A stretch of 14,558 nucleotides of DNA from CAZMVY01 sp964569765 (GTDB lineage: Bacteria > Planctomycetota > Phycisphaerae > UBA1845 > PWPN01). The translations under genes and the position numbers were made by a program. Shown here piece by piece: positions 5,505 through 12,397 of this stretch; within the stretch, counting starts at the first letter, position 1, and the number at the start of each line of letters is the position of its first letter. A model generated the notes under the pieces. The model saw only the letters and a list, made by a program, of their open reading frames with translations, had not been told where the DNA came from and ran no database searches. The stretch spans positions 1-14,558 of the forward strand of contig CAZMVY010000122.1 of the NCBI GenBank assembly GCA_964569765.1, in the 5' to 3' direction.

Positions 5505-8501
5505 ATGATGTTTGCCCGATATCCGTTCCGGCCCGCATGCGGCGCCGGCAGGAACCGAATCGCGGTCGGGCTGCTTTTCGCATTGGGATGGCTGCCGACG
5601 GCGGGAGCCGGTTCCGCCGCGGCAGCGGCGGTGTACTACCAGGCAGGCCAGCCGATCGCGCTGCGACAGGATGAGCACCACTTCCTCGTCGAGGTGGACC
5701 CGATGGCGATCAACGCGCCGCAACTGAAGGCCAATCTCGCCGCGGAGGGCTTCTTCGAGGTCAGCCCGATCCTGTTCGCCTGCAATCAGAAACGGGCCGT
5801 CTACTCGGTGACGGTCCGCACGACGGATGTGCACACGCTCAACATCCTGCGGACCATACCCGGCGTGCGTGCCGCGCGCCGGCTGTTCCAGTCCCCGGGC
5901 GGCACTTCGCCGTTCGTGCAGACGAACGAATTCGTGTTCAAGGCCAGGCCCGGCGTCACCGAGGCGCAGGTCCGCGAGCTGGCGCAGCGCCAGGGTTGCG
6001 AGGTGGTCCGCACGATGGGCATCGGCGTGAAGATGTACGTGCTGCGCCTTGCCGACGAGACCCGCACCGACGCGGTGGATACGTCGGCTGCCACGCTGGC
6101 CTCCGGGCTGGCGGAGTTCGCCCACCCCGACTTCTACGTCGAGAAGACCGTGCACCAGATCGACGACCCGTTCTTTCCCTACCAGTGGCACCTGCAAAAC
6201 CGCGGCCAGACCGGCGGCAAGCCCGGCGCCGACGTGAAGGCCGTCGAGGCGTGGAGCACCACGCTCGGCGAGAACGCGATCGTGGCGATCCTCGACGACG
6301 CCGTCGATTGGAAGCACCCGGACCTCGTGGACAACGTCGTCGCCCGCTACAACTTCGTCAACGACACCGACGATCCGTCCCCCTTCCGACCCGACCTCTC
6401 CAACACGATCACATGCGTAGAAGGATGCACCAGCACGGACCTGTTGCAGACCCTCTGGTGCAACCTCTGCGACCTCTATCCGTACGCGACCAACTGCCAG
6501 AACCGGCACGGGACGGCCACGGCCGGCCTGGCCGTCGCCCGGGCGAACAACATCGGTGTCCGCGGTGTGGCGCCCCTGGCCGGGCTTGTCGCGGAGGCAA
6601 TGCTTGACGCCTCGATCGTGGCGATGGCCGACGCCTTCTACTTCGCCGAGGCCAACGGCGCGCAGGTCGTCAGCAACAGTTGGGGCTTCACGATTCCGCA
6701 ATTAATGCCGGACGTGATCCGCACCGCGATTGAAGATATCAGCACGAACGGGCGCGGCGGCCGCGGCGTGCTCGTGATGTTCTCTGCCGGCAACGGCGCC
6801 ACGCGGATCGACAAGGACAACTCCCTCGCGACATTGCCCGAAGTCATGGCCATCGGGGCCACGCTCAAGGATGATCGTCTCACCTGCTACAGCTCCTACG
6901 GCCCACAGCAGAGCATCGTCGCCCCCGGCGGCGGCTTCGGAACCGGAATCGACTACACCTCCGAGAGCTGCTATCAACCGGATATCACCACCACCGACGT
7001 AACGAGCGTCCCGATCCTGCCGCCGTGCAATCTCAATGCGATGCTCTCCGACCCCACCCTCTATTACTCCTGCCAGTTCTACACGATCGTCTATCCGCCC
7101 CCGCCCGCGCCGCCACTGTTTACGATAGACTACCCGGTATGGCCGTACTGCCCATACACGCCGCTGGACCTGCACGGGTACAACCCGCCGGACCCGGCAA
7201 GCTACCCGGCACCGGTCGCGAAGGACTTCGACGATCCCTACTACCACAACGGCTTCAATGGCACGTCGGCCGCCTGCCCGATCGCCGCCGGGTGCGCCGC
7301 CCTGGTCTTCAGTGTGGATCCGATGTTGACGGCCGCCCAGGTCCGCAACATCCTCGAACACACTGCCGATAAGATCCGCCCCGATGGCGCGGGATACGAT
7401 CCGGTCACGGGGCACAACGACATGTACGGGTTCGGCCGCGTGAACGCCGCCCGCGCGGTCCAGGCCGCCGTCGCCGGCCGCATCTGGCCCAGCCCGGTCA
7501 CCGGGATCCGGGACAACTCCGTCGCGGATCAGGTGCATTACGCCTGGACCAATCCGCCGGAGGACGTGGAAACGGTGCTGATCGTCCGCTCCGTCGGGCC
7601 GCTGAACTTCGCCCCCGTGGACGGCCAGACGTACGCCGTCGGCCAGCAGGTGGCCGCCAACACCGTCGTGGTAGCCAACGACCTGATCCAATCGTACACC
7701 GACAACGCCGCGCCCAACGGGGACCTGAACTACGGCATCTTCGTCAAGAACTCCAACAACTTCTACTCGTGGGGCAAGCGGGTGAACGTGCAGTCCAAGA
7801 GCGTTCCAAACGCCCCGCTGGCCTCCGCGACGGCCTCTCCCGCCGCGGGGCCGGCGCCGCTCACGGTGCTCTTCAGCGGCGGGGCGATCGACCCGCAGGA
7901 ACGACAGATCGTCTCCTATGCATGGGACTTCGGCGACGGGACCTCGGGCGCCGGCGCGAGCATCGAGCATACGTACACGAGGGTCGGCGAGTATCTCGCG
8001 AAGCTCACCGTCACGAACAGCGCCGGCCTGCCGGCGGTGGCGACCGTGCTGGTTACGGTGAATCCGGCCGGATCGGGGCCCACGCCCACCTTCAGCGTAA
8101 CGCTCACGGCGAACCCGCGGGGCGGTTCGCCGCCGCTGACGGTCGCGTTCAAGGCCACAACGTCGCCGGCGACCACCCTTGTGGATCACTACGCCTGGGA
8201 TTATGGCGACGGGGCGACGGAAACGACACTGACGAGCAGCACGAGTCACACGTACCAGACCGCGGGCAGTTTCACGGCCAAGGTCACCGTGACGGACTTT
8301 CTTGGGGCCTCGACCACCGCAGCCACCAGCGTGGTCGTAGGCGGGGCAAGCGGATCGCAGGCCGCACGCGAAACGCCCGAGGCTACCGGCTCGCTGCCGC
8401 TGACTTGCGGCGCCGGGGCGGCGCCGATGATGGCGGCGGCGATGCTGATGCTGGTCGGCGCCAAGGGGTTCGGCCGCCGCTCGCGAAAGACCAGGCCGTA
8501 G
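5505..8501 (+). CDS. Secreted kexin-like S8 serine protease with Fn3-like and two PKD domains and a C-terminal sorting-type tail
   Basis: The protein has 998 residues. A signal segment runs to about residue 42. A pro-region follows (about 50-215); its second half (FVFKARPGVTEAQ, 143-155) resembles fervidolysin-type prodomains. The catalytic domain (about 220-655) opens with the PYQWHLQNRGQTGG pattern of kexin-like subtilases. The triad is Asp264 (AILDDAVDWKHPDL), His335 (NRHGTATAG) and Ser588 (GTSAACP), with oxyanion Asn430 (SAGNG). The Asp motif is DDA rather than DTG. Two Cys-rich inserts (304-331; 489-549, the latter Pro-rich) are unusual. A Fn3-like domain (about 660-765) and two PKD domains (770-853, WDFGDG; 862-945, WDYGDG) follow. 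The tail has TCGAG, a hydrophobic stretch (972-987) and RRSRK. AAGGAG lies 6 bases before the first of two ATGs. The enzyme is presumably exported, self-processed and held at the envelope; its substrate is unknown. It is divergent from the FG-GAP gene. Confidence 0.95.
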   Translation: MMFARYPFRPACGAGRNRIAVGLLFALGWLPTAGAGSAAAAAVYYQAGQPIALRQDEHHFLVEVDPMAINAPQLKANLAAEGFFEVSPILFACNQKRAVYSVTVRTTDVHTLNILRTIPGVRAARRLFQSPGGTSPFVQTNEFVFKARPGVTEAQVRELAQRQGCEVVRTMGIGVKMYVLRLADETRTDAVDTSAATLASGLAEFAHPDFYVEKTVHQIDDPFFPYQWHLQNRGQTGGKPGADVKAVEAWSTTLGENAIVAILDDAVDWKHPDLVDNVVARYNFVNDTDDPSPFRPDLSNTITCVEGCTSTDLLQTLWCNLCDLYPYATNCQNRHGTATAGLAVARANNIGVRGVAPLAGLVAEAMLDASIVAMADAFYFAEANGAQVVSNSWGFTIPQLMPDVIRTAIEDISTNGRGGRGVLVMFSAGNGATRIDKDNSLATLPEVMAIGATLKDDRLTCYSSYGPQQSIVAPGGGFGTGIDYTSESCYQPDITTTDVTSVPILPPCNLNAMLSDPTLYYSCQFYTIVYPPPPAPPLFTIDYPVWPYCPYTPLDLHGYNPPDPASYPAPVAKDFDDPYYHNGFNGTSAACPIAAGCAALVFSVDPMLTAAQVRNILEHTADKIRPDGAGYDPVTGHNDMYGFGRVNAARAVQAAVAGRIWPSPVTGIRDNSVADQVHYAWTNPPEDVETVLIVRSVGPLNFAPVDGQTYAVGQQVAANTVVVANDLIQSYTDNAAPNGDLNYGIFVKNSNNFYSWGKRVNVQSKSVPNAPLASATASPAAGPAPLTVLFSGGAIDPQERQIVSYAWDFGDGTSGAGASIEHTYTRVGEYLAKLTVTNSAGLPAVATVLVTVNPAGSGPTPTFSVTLTANPRGGSPPLTVAFKATTSPATTLVDHYAWDYGDGATETTLTSSTSHTYQTAGSFTAKVTVTDFLGASTTAATSVVVGGASGSQAARETPEATGSLPLTCGAGAAPMMAAAMLMLVGAKGFGRRSRKTRP

Positions 8502-8506
8502 GGCAT

Positions 8507-8535
8507 CGGCGATCGCCGGCCGCGACTCCCGCGGC
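8507..8535. terminator. Possible bidirectional hairpin between convergent genes
   Basis: The 40-base gap between two converging stop codons holds a 12-base palindrome CGGCGATCGCCG (8507-8518) and a GC stem GCCGCG-ACTCC-CGCGGC (8519-8535). Neither is followed by a T tract on either strand, so this is at best an atypical terminator. Confidence 0.3.
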
Positions 8536-8541
8536 GCTGCA

Positions 8542-9303
8542 CTACGAAACGCCGGGCAGCCGGCTGAGCAGGTCCGCGAACGATTCCACACGGATGTCCG
8601 GCGAAACCCGCGCGAAATCCTCGGGGCGGCAGTGCGTCTCCGGGTTGTGAACGAGGGCCGTCCGCATCCCCATCGCCGCCGGGCCGGCGATGTCGGGAAT
8701 CGGCGAATCGCCAACGAACAGTACGCGATCCGGTGGTGGGACGTGGCCGTTGCCGACGGTGCGGCTCAGGGCCGTGCGAAAGACGATCGCGGCCGGTTTG
8801 CGAAAGCCCACCTCGCACGAAATCGTGACCCCGTGGAGATAGGGCGTAAAGCCGTGGCGATCCAACTCGGCGTGGACGTACGGCGAAGGGGTCCAGCAGT
8901 TGCTCGCCAGCCCCAGCCGGTAGCCACGGTCGCGGAGCGCCGCAAGCGCCTCGACGACGCCCGGGTACGGATCGAGGCAGCCGACCCAGTTCTCGCCGAA
9001 GACCCGGATCGCCTCGTCGCGGATCGTGTCGTCGGGCCGCGGCCAGCCGCAGGCCCGCGTCCAGGCGGCGAACACGTCGCGGACGTCCACCTCGACGTGC
9101 CGCGGGTCGCGCTGCGCGGCGGCTTCCGCGTTGTGGATGATCTCGACGAGCCGGCCGACGGCGTCCGCGTGCCGGAAGCCGTAGCCGGCCAGCCGGTCGC
9201 AGGCGGCCTGCGCACCGCGCCGCCACGCCTGCTCCTGGGCGGCCACGCGGGCGAGCGTTCCCCCCCAGTCCAGCAGAATCACGTCAACGGAAATCTCGCG
9301 CAT
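8542..9303 (-). CDS. HAD-superfamily hydrolase (subfamily IA-like)
   Basis: The protein has 253 residues and is predicted soluble and cytoplasmic. HAD motifs appear in order: motif I DWGGTL (Asp12 nucleophile), motif II LASN (Ser134), motif III Lys169 in FRKP, and motif IV GDSPIPD (Asp199, Asp204). A helical cap lies between motifs I and II (about 20-105), as in subfamily I. Motif I has Gly14 where most phosphatases have the second, acid/base Asp (DxDGT); DxGGT forms are known in the superfamily, so activity is not excluded. The substrate cannot be read from the sequence. An in-frame TGA lies just upstream of the ATG at 9303, fixing the start; the GGAGGA ribosome site is rather far, 14 bases away. 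A strong extended -10 promoter and a structured leader precede it. Confidence 0.92.
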   Translation of the reverse strand: MREISVDVILLDWGGTLARVAAQEQAWRRGAQAACDRLAGYGFRHADAVGRLVEIIHNAEAAAQRDPRHVEVDVRDVFAAWTRACGWPRPDDTIRDEAIRVFGENWVGCLDPYPGVVEALAALRDRGYRLGLASNCWTPSPYVHAELDRHGFTPYLHGVTISCEVGFRKPAAIVFRTALSRTVGNGHVPPPDRVLFVGDSPIPDIAGPAAMGMRTALVHNPETHCRPEDFARVSPDIRVESFADLLSRLPGVS

Positions 9304-9343
9304 CTTGGCTTGTCACTTCCTCCGGCGAATCATCTGACGGCAG

Positions 9344-9365
9344 GCGTTCATCCGTCGATGAACGC
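9344..9365 (-). other. 9-bp stem-loop just upstream of the HAD gene ribosome site
   Basis: GCGTTCATC (9344-9352) and GATGAACGC (9357-9365) pair perfectly around a 4-base loop (GACG on the minus-strand RNA). It lies about 40 bases before the ATG. No U tract follows. It may be a leader structure or a protein-binding site. Confidence 0.6.
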
Positions 9366-9368
9366 ACC

Positions 9369-9428
9369 GGCGGGGTCCGACCAGGACGCGATTCAGAGCC
9401 CGGGTCCGCCCTGGCAACGGACCCCGCC
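9369..9428 (-). repeat. Mutually exclusive stem-loops (attenuator-like) in the HAD gene leader
   Basis: The arm at 9418-9428 (GGCGGGGTCCG on the minus strand) can pair with 9369-9379 over 11 perfect bases, or with 9402-9408 over 7 bases. In the minus transcript the shared arm is made first, then the short partner, then the long one. A fast local hairpin could therefore be replaced by the longer one. This is the geometry of an attenuator or riboswitch expression platform; no known class was recognised. Confidence 0.5.
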
Positions 9429-9493
9429 CCTGTTGCTCACGGATACACCCCGGCGGCGACCTTCCAGCGTCGGACCGTCCCCGACAAGGAGGG

Positions 9494-9521
9494 ATTATAC
9501 CACGCGCCGCCACGCAGGAAA
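9494..9521 (-). promoter_or_regulatory. Extended -10 promoter for the HAD gene
   Basis: The minus strand reads TGG directly before a perfect TATAAT (9499-9494), the TGn extended -10 form. The -35 region is weak (TTTCCT at 16 bases), as is usual for extended -10 promoters. The start would be near 9487, giving a leader of about 180 bases. Confidence 0.6.
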
Positions 9522-9601
9522 CGCGGCCGCCGTCGATCTGCCCGGGACGAAACGGCGCACGCCCGTTGCGTCCGCTGTATGCCGGCAGGGAAGGGCAGGG
9601 G

Positions 9602-10999
9602 CTATGCGATTTCGACGCGGTCGCCCGGGGCCGGAATGCTCACATCGGCAAAACCCATCTTCCGCATCGACTCCTGGAACGCCGCGCTCTGGTCCGGCTC
9701 GCCGTGCACCAGGAAGACCTGCCTGCATCGGCCGGCCAGCGACGCGGTCAACGCCTGCAACTCGCCCGCGTCGGCGTGCGAGCTGAGGCCGTTGAGCACC
9801 TCCACGCGGGCCTTCACCCGGTACATCTCGCCGAAGATCTTGATCTGCGGGGCCTTTTCCACGAGGCGCCGGCCGAGCGTGTTCGCCGCCTGGAAGCCGA
9901 CGATGAGAATGGTGTTCTTCGGATCTTCGCAGTTGTTCTTGAGGTGGTGAAGGATCCGCCCGGTTTCGCACATGCCGCTGGCGGAAAGGATGATCAGCGG
10001 GCCGCGCTTCGCGTGCAGGGCCTTGCTCTCCTCCACGTTCTGGACGTAGACGCACCGGTCGCAGTCGAGCATGTCGCCGTGTGAGTTCATCGCCGTCGCT
10101 TCGCGGTCGTAGCACTCGGTGTGCTTCCGGAACACGTCGGTCGTACGGACGGCCAGCGGGCTGTCGATATAAAGCGGCGCCTTGCGGTGAAGCGTCCCAT
10201 CTTCGAGCATCTGGTGGTAGAAGTACACCAGCGCCTGCGTGCGGCCGACCGCGAACGCCGGGACGATCACCTTGCCTCCGCGGTCGAACGTCTCATTCAG
10301 AATCTTCGCGAGCTTGCCGCGAACTTCGTTCGGTTCCCCGGTCCGCCGCCCTCCGTAGGTCGTCTCGCAGATCAGGCAGTCGCACTCCGGCAGCGGCGTC
10401 GGATCGCGCAGGATGGGCGTGTGAAACCTCCCCAGATCGCCCGAATACACGACCGTGGCGGCTCGCCCGCCGCCGTCCAGCTCCAGGCGGACCTCCGCCG
10501 AGCCGAGCAGATGCCCTGCGTCGAGGAACGTCGCCCGCACACCCGGCGCCACGTCAAACGCCTGGTCGTAAGGCATCGGCCGCAACAGCCGGACGGTCCG
10601 CTGCACGTCGTCGTCGTCATAGAGCGGCTCGAGCGCCCGCTCGCCGTGCTTCGCCCGCTTCTTGTTGAAGTAGGCCGTATCTTCGAGCTGGATGTGCGCC
10701 GAATCGGCAAGCATCACCTCGGCGAGGTCCCGCGTCGCGGACGTGGCGAAGATCGGCCCCTCAAAGCCGTCCTTCACGAGCCGCGGCAGCTTGCCGCTGT
10801 GGTCAATGTGGGCGTGGCTGAGAACAACCGCCGTCAGCGAGCGCGGCTCGCACGGCCAGGTCAGGTTCTTCTGGTAAGCCTCGGCGCGTTTGCCCTGAAA
10901 GAGACCGCAATCCAGCGCCACGCGATACCCGTTCCATTCCAGCAGGTGCATGGAGCCGGTGACTTCCTGCGCGGCCCCGTGAAATCGCAGATAGGCCAT
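9602..10999 (-). CDS. Beta-CASP metallo-beta-lactamase-fold ribonuclease (CPSF73/RNA-specificity-factor-like)
   Basis: The protein has 465 residues and matches the usual length of bacterial stand-alone beta-CASP proteins. Metal site: SHAHIDHSG (His62, His64, Asp66, His67), His163 in DAGHLLGS and Asp188 in YSGDLG. Beta-CASP motifs: A, Glu212 in CETTYGGR; B, His351/352 after SASGMCETGR; C, His408 in LSSHAD. The PAFAVGRTQ signature is at 247-255. All expected metal ligands are present, so an active zinc nuclease acting on RNA in the cytoplasm is likely; the target is unknown. The frame stays open upstream to 11086, but that part is Arg-rich with no family resemblance. The ATG at 10999 has GGGAG 4 bases before it and starts exactly where the family does (MAYLRFHGAAQEVTGS). 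A TATAAT promoter lies at 11133-11138. Confidence 0.95.
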   Translation of the reverse strand: MAYLRFHGAAQEVTGSMHLLEWNGYRVALDCGLFQGKRAEAYQKNLTWPCEPRSLTAVVLSHAHIDHSGKLPRLVKDGFEGPIFATSATRDLAEVMLADSAHIQLEDTAYFNKKRAKHGERALEPLYDDDDVQRTVRLLRPMPYDQAFDVAPGVRATFLDAGHLLGSAEVRLELDGGGRAATVVYSGDLGRFHTPILRDPTPLPECDCLICETTYGGRRTGEPNEVRGKLAKILNETFDRGGKVIVPAFAVGRTQALVYFYHQMLEDGTLHRKAPLYIDSPLAVRTTDVFRKHTECYDREATAMNSHGDMLDCDRCVYVQNVEESKALHAKRGPLIILSASGMCETGRILHHLKNNCEDPKNTILIVGFQAANTLGRRLVEKAPQIKIFGEMYRVKARVEVLNGLSSHADAGELQALTASLAGRCRQVFLVHGEPDQSAAFQESMRKMGFADVSIPAPGDRVEIA

Positions 11000-11078
11000 G
11001 ATTCTCCCATCGGCCGGCCGGCCGGCGGACCTTGATCCGATCGCCGCGAAAGGCATCCGGCGAACGCCCCGACGACCC

Positions 11079-11107
11079 TGGGCCAAACGCCGCCGTTCGC
11101 GTATAAG
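11079..11107 (+). promoter_or_regulatory. Weak candidate promoter for the DUF89 gene
   Basis: TATAAG (11102-11107, 5 of 6) lies 17 bases after TGGGCC, a poor -35 (3 of 6). It would give a leader of about 95 bases that includes the 11150-11171 hairpin. Confidence 0.25.
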
Positions 11108-11132
11108 AGAACGGCTCGCCTGCCCGCACCCG

Positions 11133-11160
11133 ATTATACCTTCAGCGGCCGGCGGATCAC
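11133..11160 (-). promoter_or_regulatory. Promoter for the beta-CASP nuclease gene
   Basis: A perfect minus-strand TATAAT (11138-11133) sits in the context GGTATAATC, the same nine bases as the HAD gene promoter. The -35 (GTGATC at 16 bases) is only 3 of 6 and falls inside an inverted repeat. The leader to the ATG would be about 125 bases. Confidence 0.5.
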
Positions 11161-11171
11161 GAGATCCGCCG
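11150..11171. other. 9-bp perfect inverted repeat with ACGA loop in the divergent nuclease/DUF89 gap
   Basis: CGGCGGATC (11150-11158) and GATCCGCCG (11163-11171) are perfectly complementary around ACGA. The repeat overlaps the -35 zone of the leftward promoter and would form a hairpin in the rightward leader, 38 bases before the GTG start. It could be an operator for the leftward gene or an RNA structure for the rightward one. Confidence 0.55.
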
Positions 11172-11209
11172 CGTGCGGGAACCGGCGAGGTCCGCTCAGG
11201 AGGCTCGTT

Positions 11210-12280
11210 GTGGCGGTTCTATCGCTCCTTGCCGACCCGCAGGGCTACCGCGCCTGTGAATGGGACCTTACGGACGATCCGCATGCGCGGGCGTACTGGC
11301 TGAATCTCTTCCGGACCCACATCCACACCGTCGCAAGGCTGCTTCGGTGCGATCCTTCGGCGGGGCGAGACGCGCGTGTCGATGCCTTCCTGGACGACTA
11401 CCTGCGAGGACTTGAGATCCTCGATGCGCGGCCGGACGCATGGGGCCGACTTACGGTGCTCAAGCTCACCGAATACCGCCAGGAGCTGCAAAGACGCCAC
11501 GGCTTCGACGACCCGTTCGCGGAGATCAAGGCCCGGGAGACCCGCAAGGCCATCGAGCTGTATCCCGGCGTCGTGAGCCGCCTGGACCGGCTGCCCGAGA
11601 ACAAGCAGATGGAGGCCCTGGCCCGCGGAATCTTCGCCGGAAACGAGTTCGACCTTGGCTGCGAGGCGACGACAACCCGCTACCACAACGACGGACACGA
11701 CTTCGAGGAGGCGATGGCCCGCCTCCCGCCGCGACCGTGGCCCGAGGACGATCTCGACGCCTGGTGCGAGCGCGTCTGCCGCGGACCGCGTTACCGCCGA
11801 GTGCTGTTCTTCGTGGACAACGCCGGCGCGGACGCCATCCTCGGCTGTCTGCCGCTGGCCCGCCGGCTTGCCCAGGACGGGGCGACGGTGACATTGGCGG
11901 CAAACTCCCTGCCCGCGCTCAACGACATCACCGCAGACGAGCTGGACGCGGCGATCGCACAGCTCCGGCCGACCGACCCGGTTCTCGACGCCGCCGTCGC
12001 GGAGGGCCGCCTCCGCACGGTCGCCTCCGGCTGCGGGACACCGCTGATCGACCTGGCTGACGTCTCCGATACCTGCAATGAGGCGGCGCGGGGCAGCGAC
12101 CTGATCATTCTGGAAGGCATGGGCCGCAGTGTGGAGAGCAACCGAAGCGCCAGGTTCGTCTGCGACGCCCTGTGGATCGCCCTGATCAAGGATGAGTTCG
12201 TCGCCGACCGGGTGCGCGTGCCGTTGTTCTCGCCGCTCTGGCGGTTCCGGGAGACGGACGCGGGGGACGACCGTCTGTAA
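11210..12280 (+). CDS. DUF89-family damage-control phosphatase, PANK4 C-terminal-domain type
   Basis: The protein has 356 residues. The N-terminal helical region has the family's WDLT...R-YWL pattern (18-31). GNEFDLG (144-150) and FVDNAGAD (201-208; Asp203, Asn204, Asp208) carry the usual metal and catalytic residues. AANSLPALND (230-239), LEGMGR (301-306) and Lys327 follow. The pattern is closer to the domain fused to human pantothenate kinase 4 than to archaeal DUF89 or ARMT1. Family knowledge: these enzymes remove phosphate from damaged or surplus phospho-metabolites such as oxidised 4'-phosphopantetheine. Activity here is inferred. No kinase domain is fused. The start is GTG at 11210, chosen because a full AGGAGG lies 6 bases before it and the family N-terminus begins there. 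The cytochrome gene follows 117 bases later on the same strand. Confidence 0.92.
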   Translation: MAVLSLLADPQGYRACEWDLTDDPHARAYWLNLFRTHIHTVARLLRCDPSAGRDARVDAFLDDYLRGLEILDARPDAWGRLTVLKLTEYRQELQRRHGFDDPFAEIKARETRKAIELYPGVVSRLDRLPENKQMEALARGIFAGNEFDLGCEATTTRYHNDGHDFEEAMARLPPRPWPEDDLDAWCERVCRGPRYRRVLFFVDNAGADAILGCLPLARRLAQDGATVTLAANSLPALNDITADELDAAIAQLRPTDPVLDAAVAEGRLRTVASGCGTPLIDLADVSDTCNEAARGSDLIILEGMGRSVESNRSARFVCDALWIALIKDEFVADRVRVPLFSPLWRFRETDAGDDRL

Positions 12281-12298
12281 GGGCTCGGAAAAGCGGGC

Positions 12299-12312
12299 TC
12301 GCCAATTGGCGA
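12299..12312. repeat. 14-bp perfect palindrome upstream of the cytochrome c'-like gene
   Basis: TCGCCAATTGGCGA is fully self-complementary. It lies 18 bases after the DUF89 stop and 7 bases before a -10-like TATAGC (12320-12325), for which no good -35 box is seen. It fits the size of a dimeric repressor or activator site. A second short dyad, GCGGT-A-ACCGC, lies at 12338-12348. Confidence 0.45.
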
Positions 12313-12397
12313 TATCCCGTATAGCATGTTGGGTAGTGCGGTAACCGCGCAATCCGAGGCTGGTTGCGCCATGTCGAACAAACATGGAGGACCGAGG

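Larger units (their letters stand above)
9304..9601. other. 298-base spacer with promoter and structured leader of the HAD gene
   Basis: No gene is seen. On the minus strand the order is extended -10 promoter (9494-9502), a set of alternative stem-loops (9369-9428), a 9-bp hairpin (9344-9365), then the ribosome site and start of the HAD gene. No tRNA, SRP RNA or RNase P RNA signature was found. The leader, about 180 bases, is long for a single housekeeping gene. Confidence 0.65.

Noticed and set aside
5304..8714. Two long minus-strand frames (465 and 670 codons) opposite the protease gene
   Set aside because: They lie antisense to a gene with a full catalytic triad, have Arg/Gly/His-rich composition with no recognisable motifs, and arise from GC-rich codon third positions. 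No ribosome site supports them.
9366..9490. tRNA or small stable RNA gene in the HAD/nuclease gap
   Set aside because: No T-loop GTTCGAnTC-type motif, no acceptor stem closing a 70-90 base fold, and no SRP or RNase P core motifs.
8632..9786. 384-codon plus-strand frame spanning the HAD gene and the following gap
   Set aside because: Overlaps a HAD gene with all motifs and runs through a promoter region; Arg/Pro-rich, no plausible domain.
11000..11086. N-terminal extension of the beta-CASP protein to an upstream ATG
   Set aside because: The extension is Arg-rich without family resemblance, while the ATG at 10999 has a good ribosome site and begins at the conserved family N-terminus.
11150..11171. 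Guanidine-II (mini-ykkC) riboswitch, because of the ACGA tetraloop on a perfect stem
   Set aside because: That class needs two such ACGR-capped hairpins; only one is present, and the downstream gene is not a guanidine transporter or carboxylase.
10121..12385. Antisense frames over the beta-CASP (304 codons, plus) and DUF89 (388 codons, minus) genes
   Set aside because: Both oppose genes with complete family motifs and have shadow-type composition.
12326..12397. Upstream ATG for the cytochrome c'-like gene
   Set aside because: It would bury the signal peptide behind 24 extra residues and lacks a good ribosome site; the ATG at 12398 has GGAGG at 7 bases.
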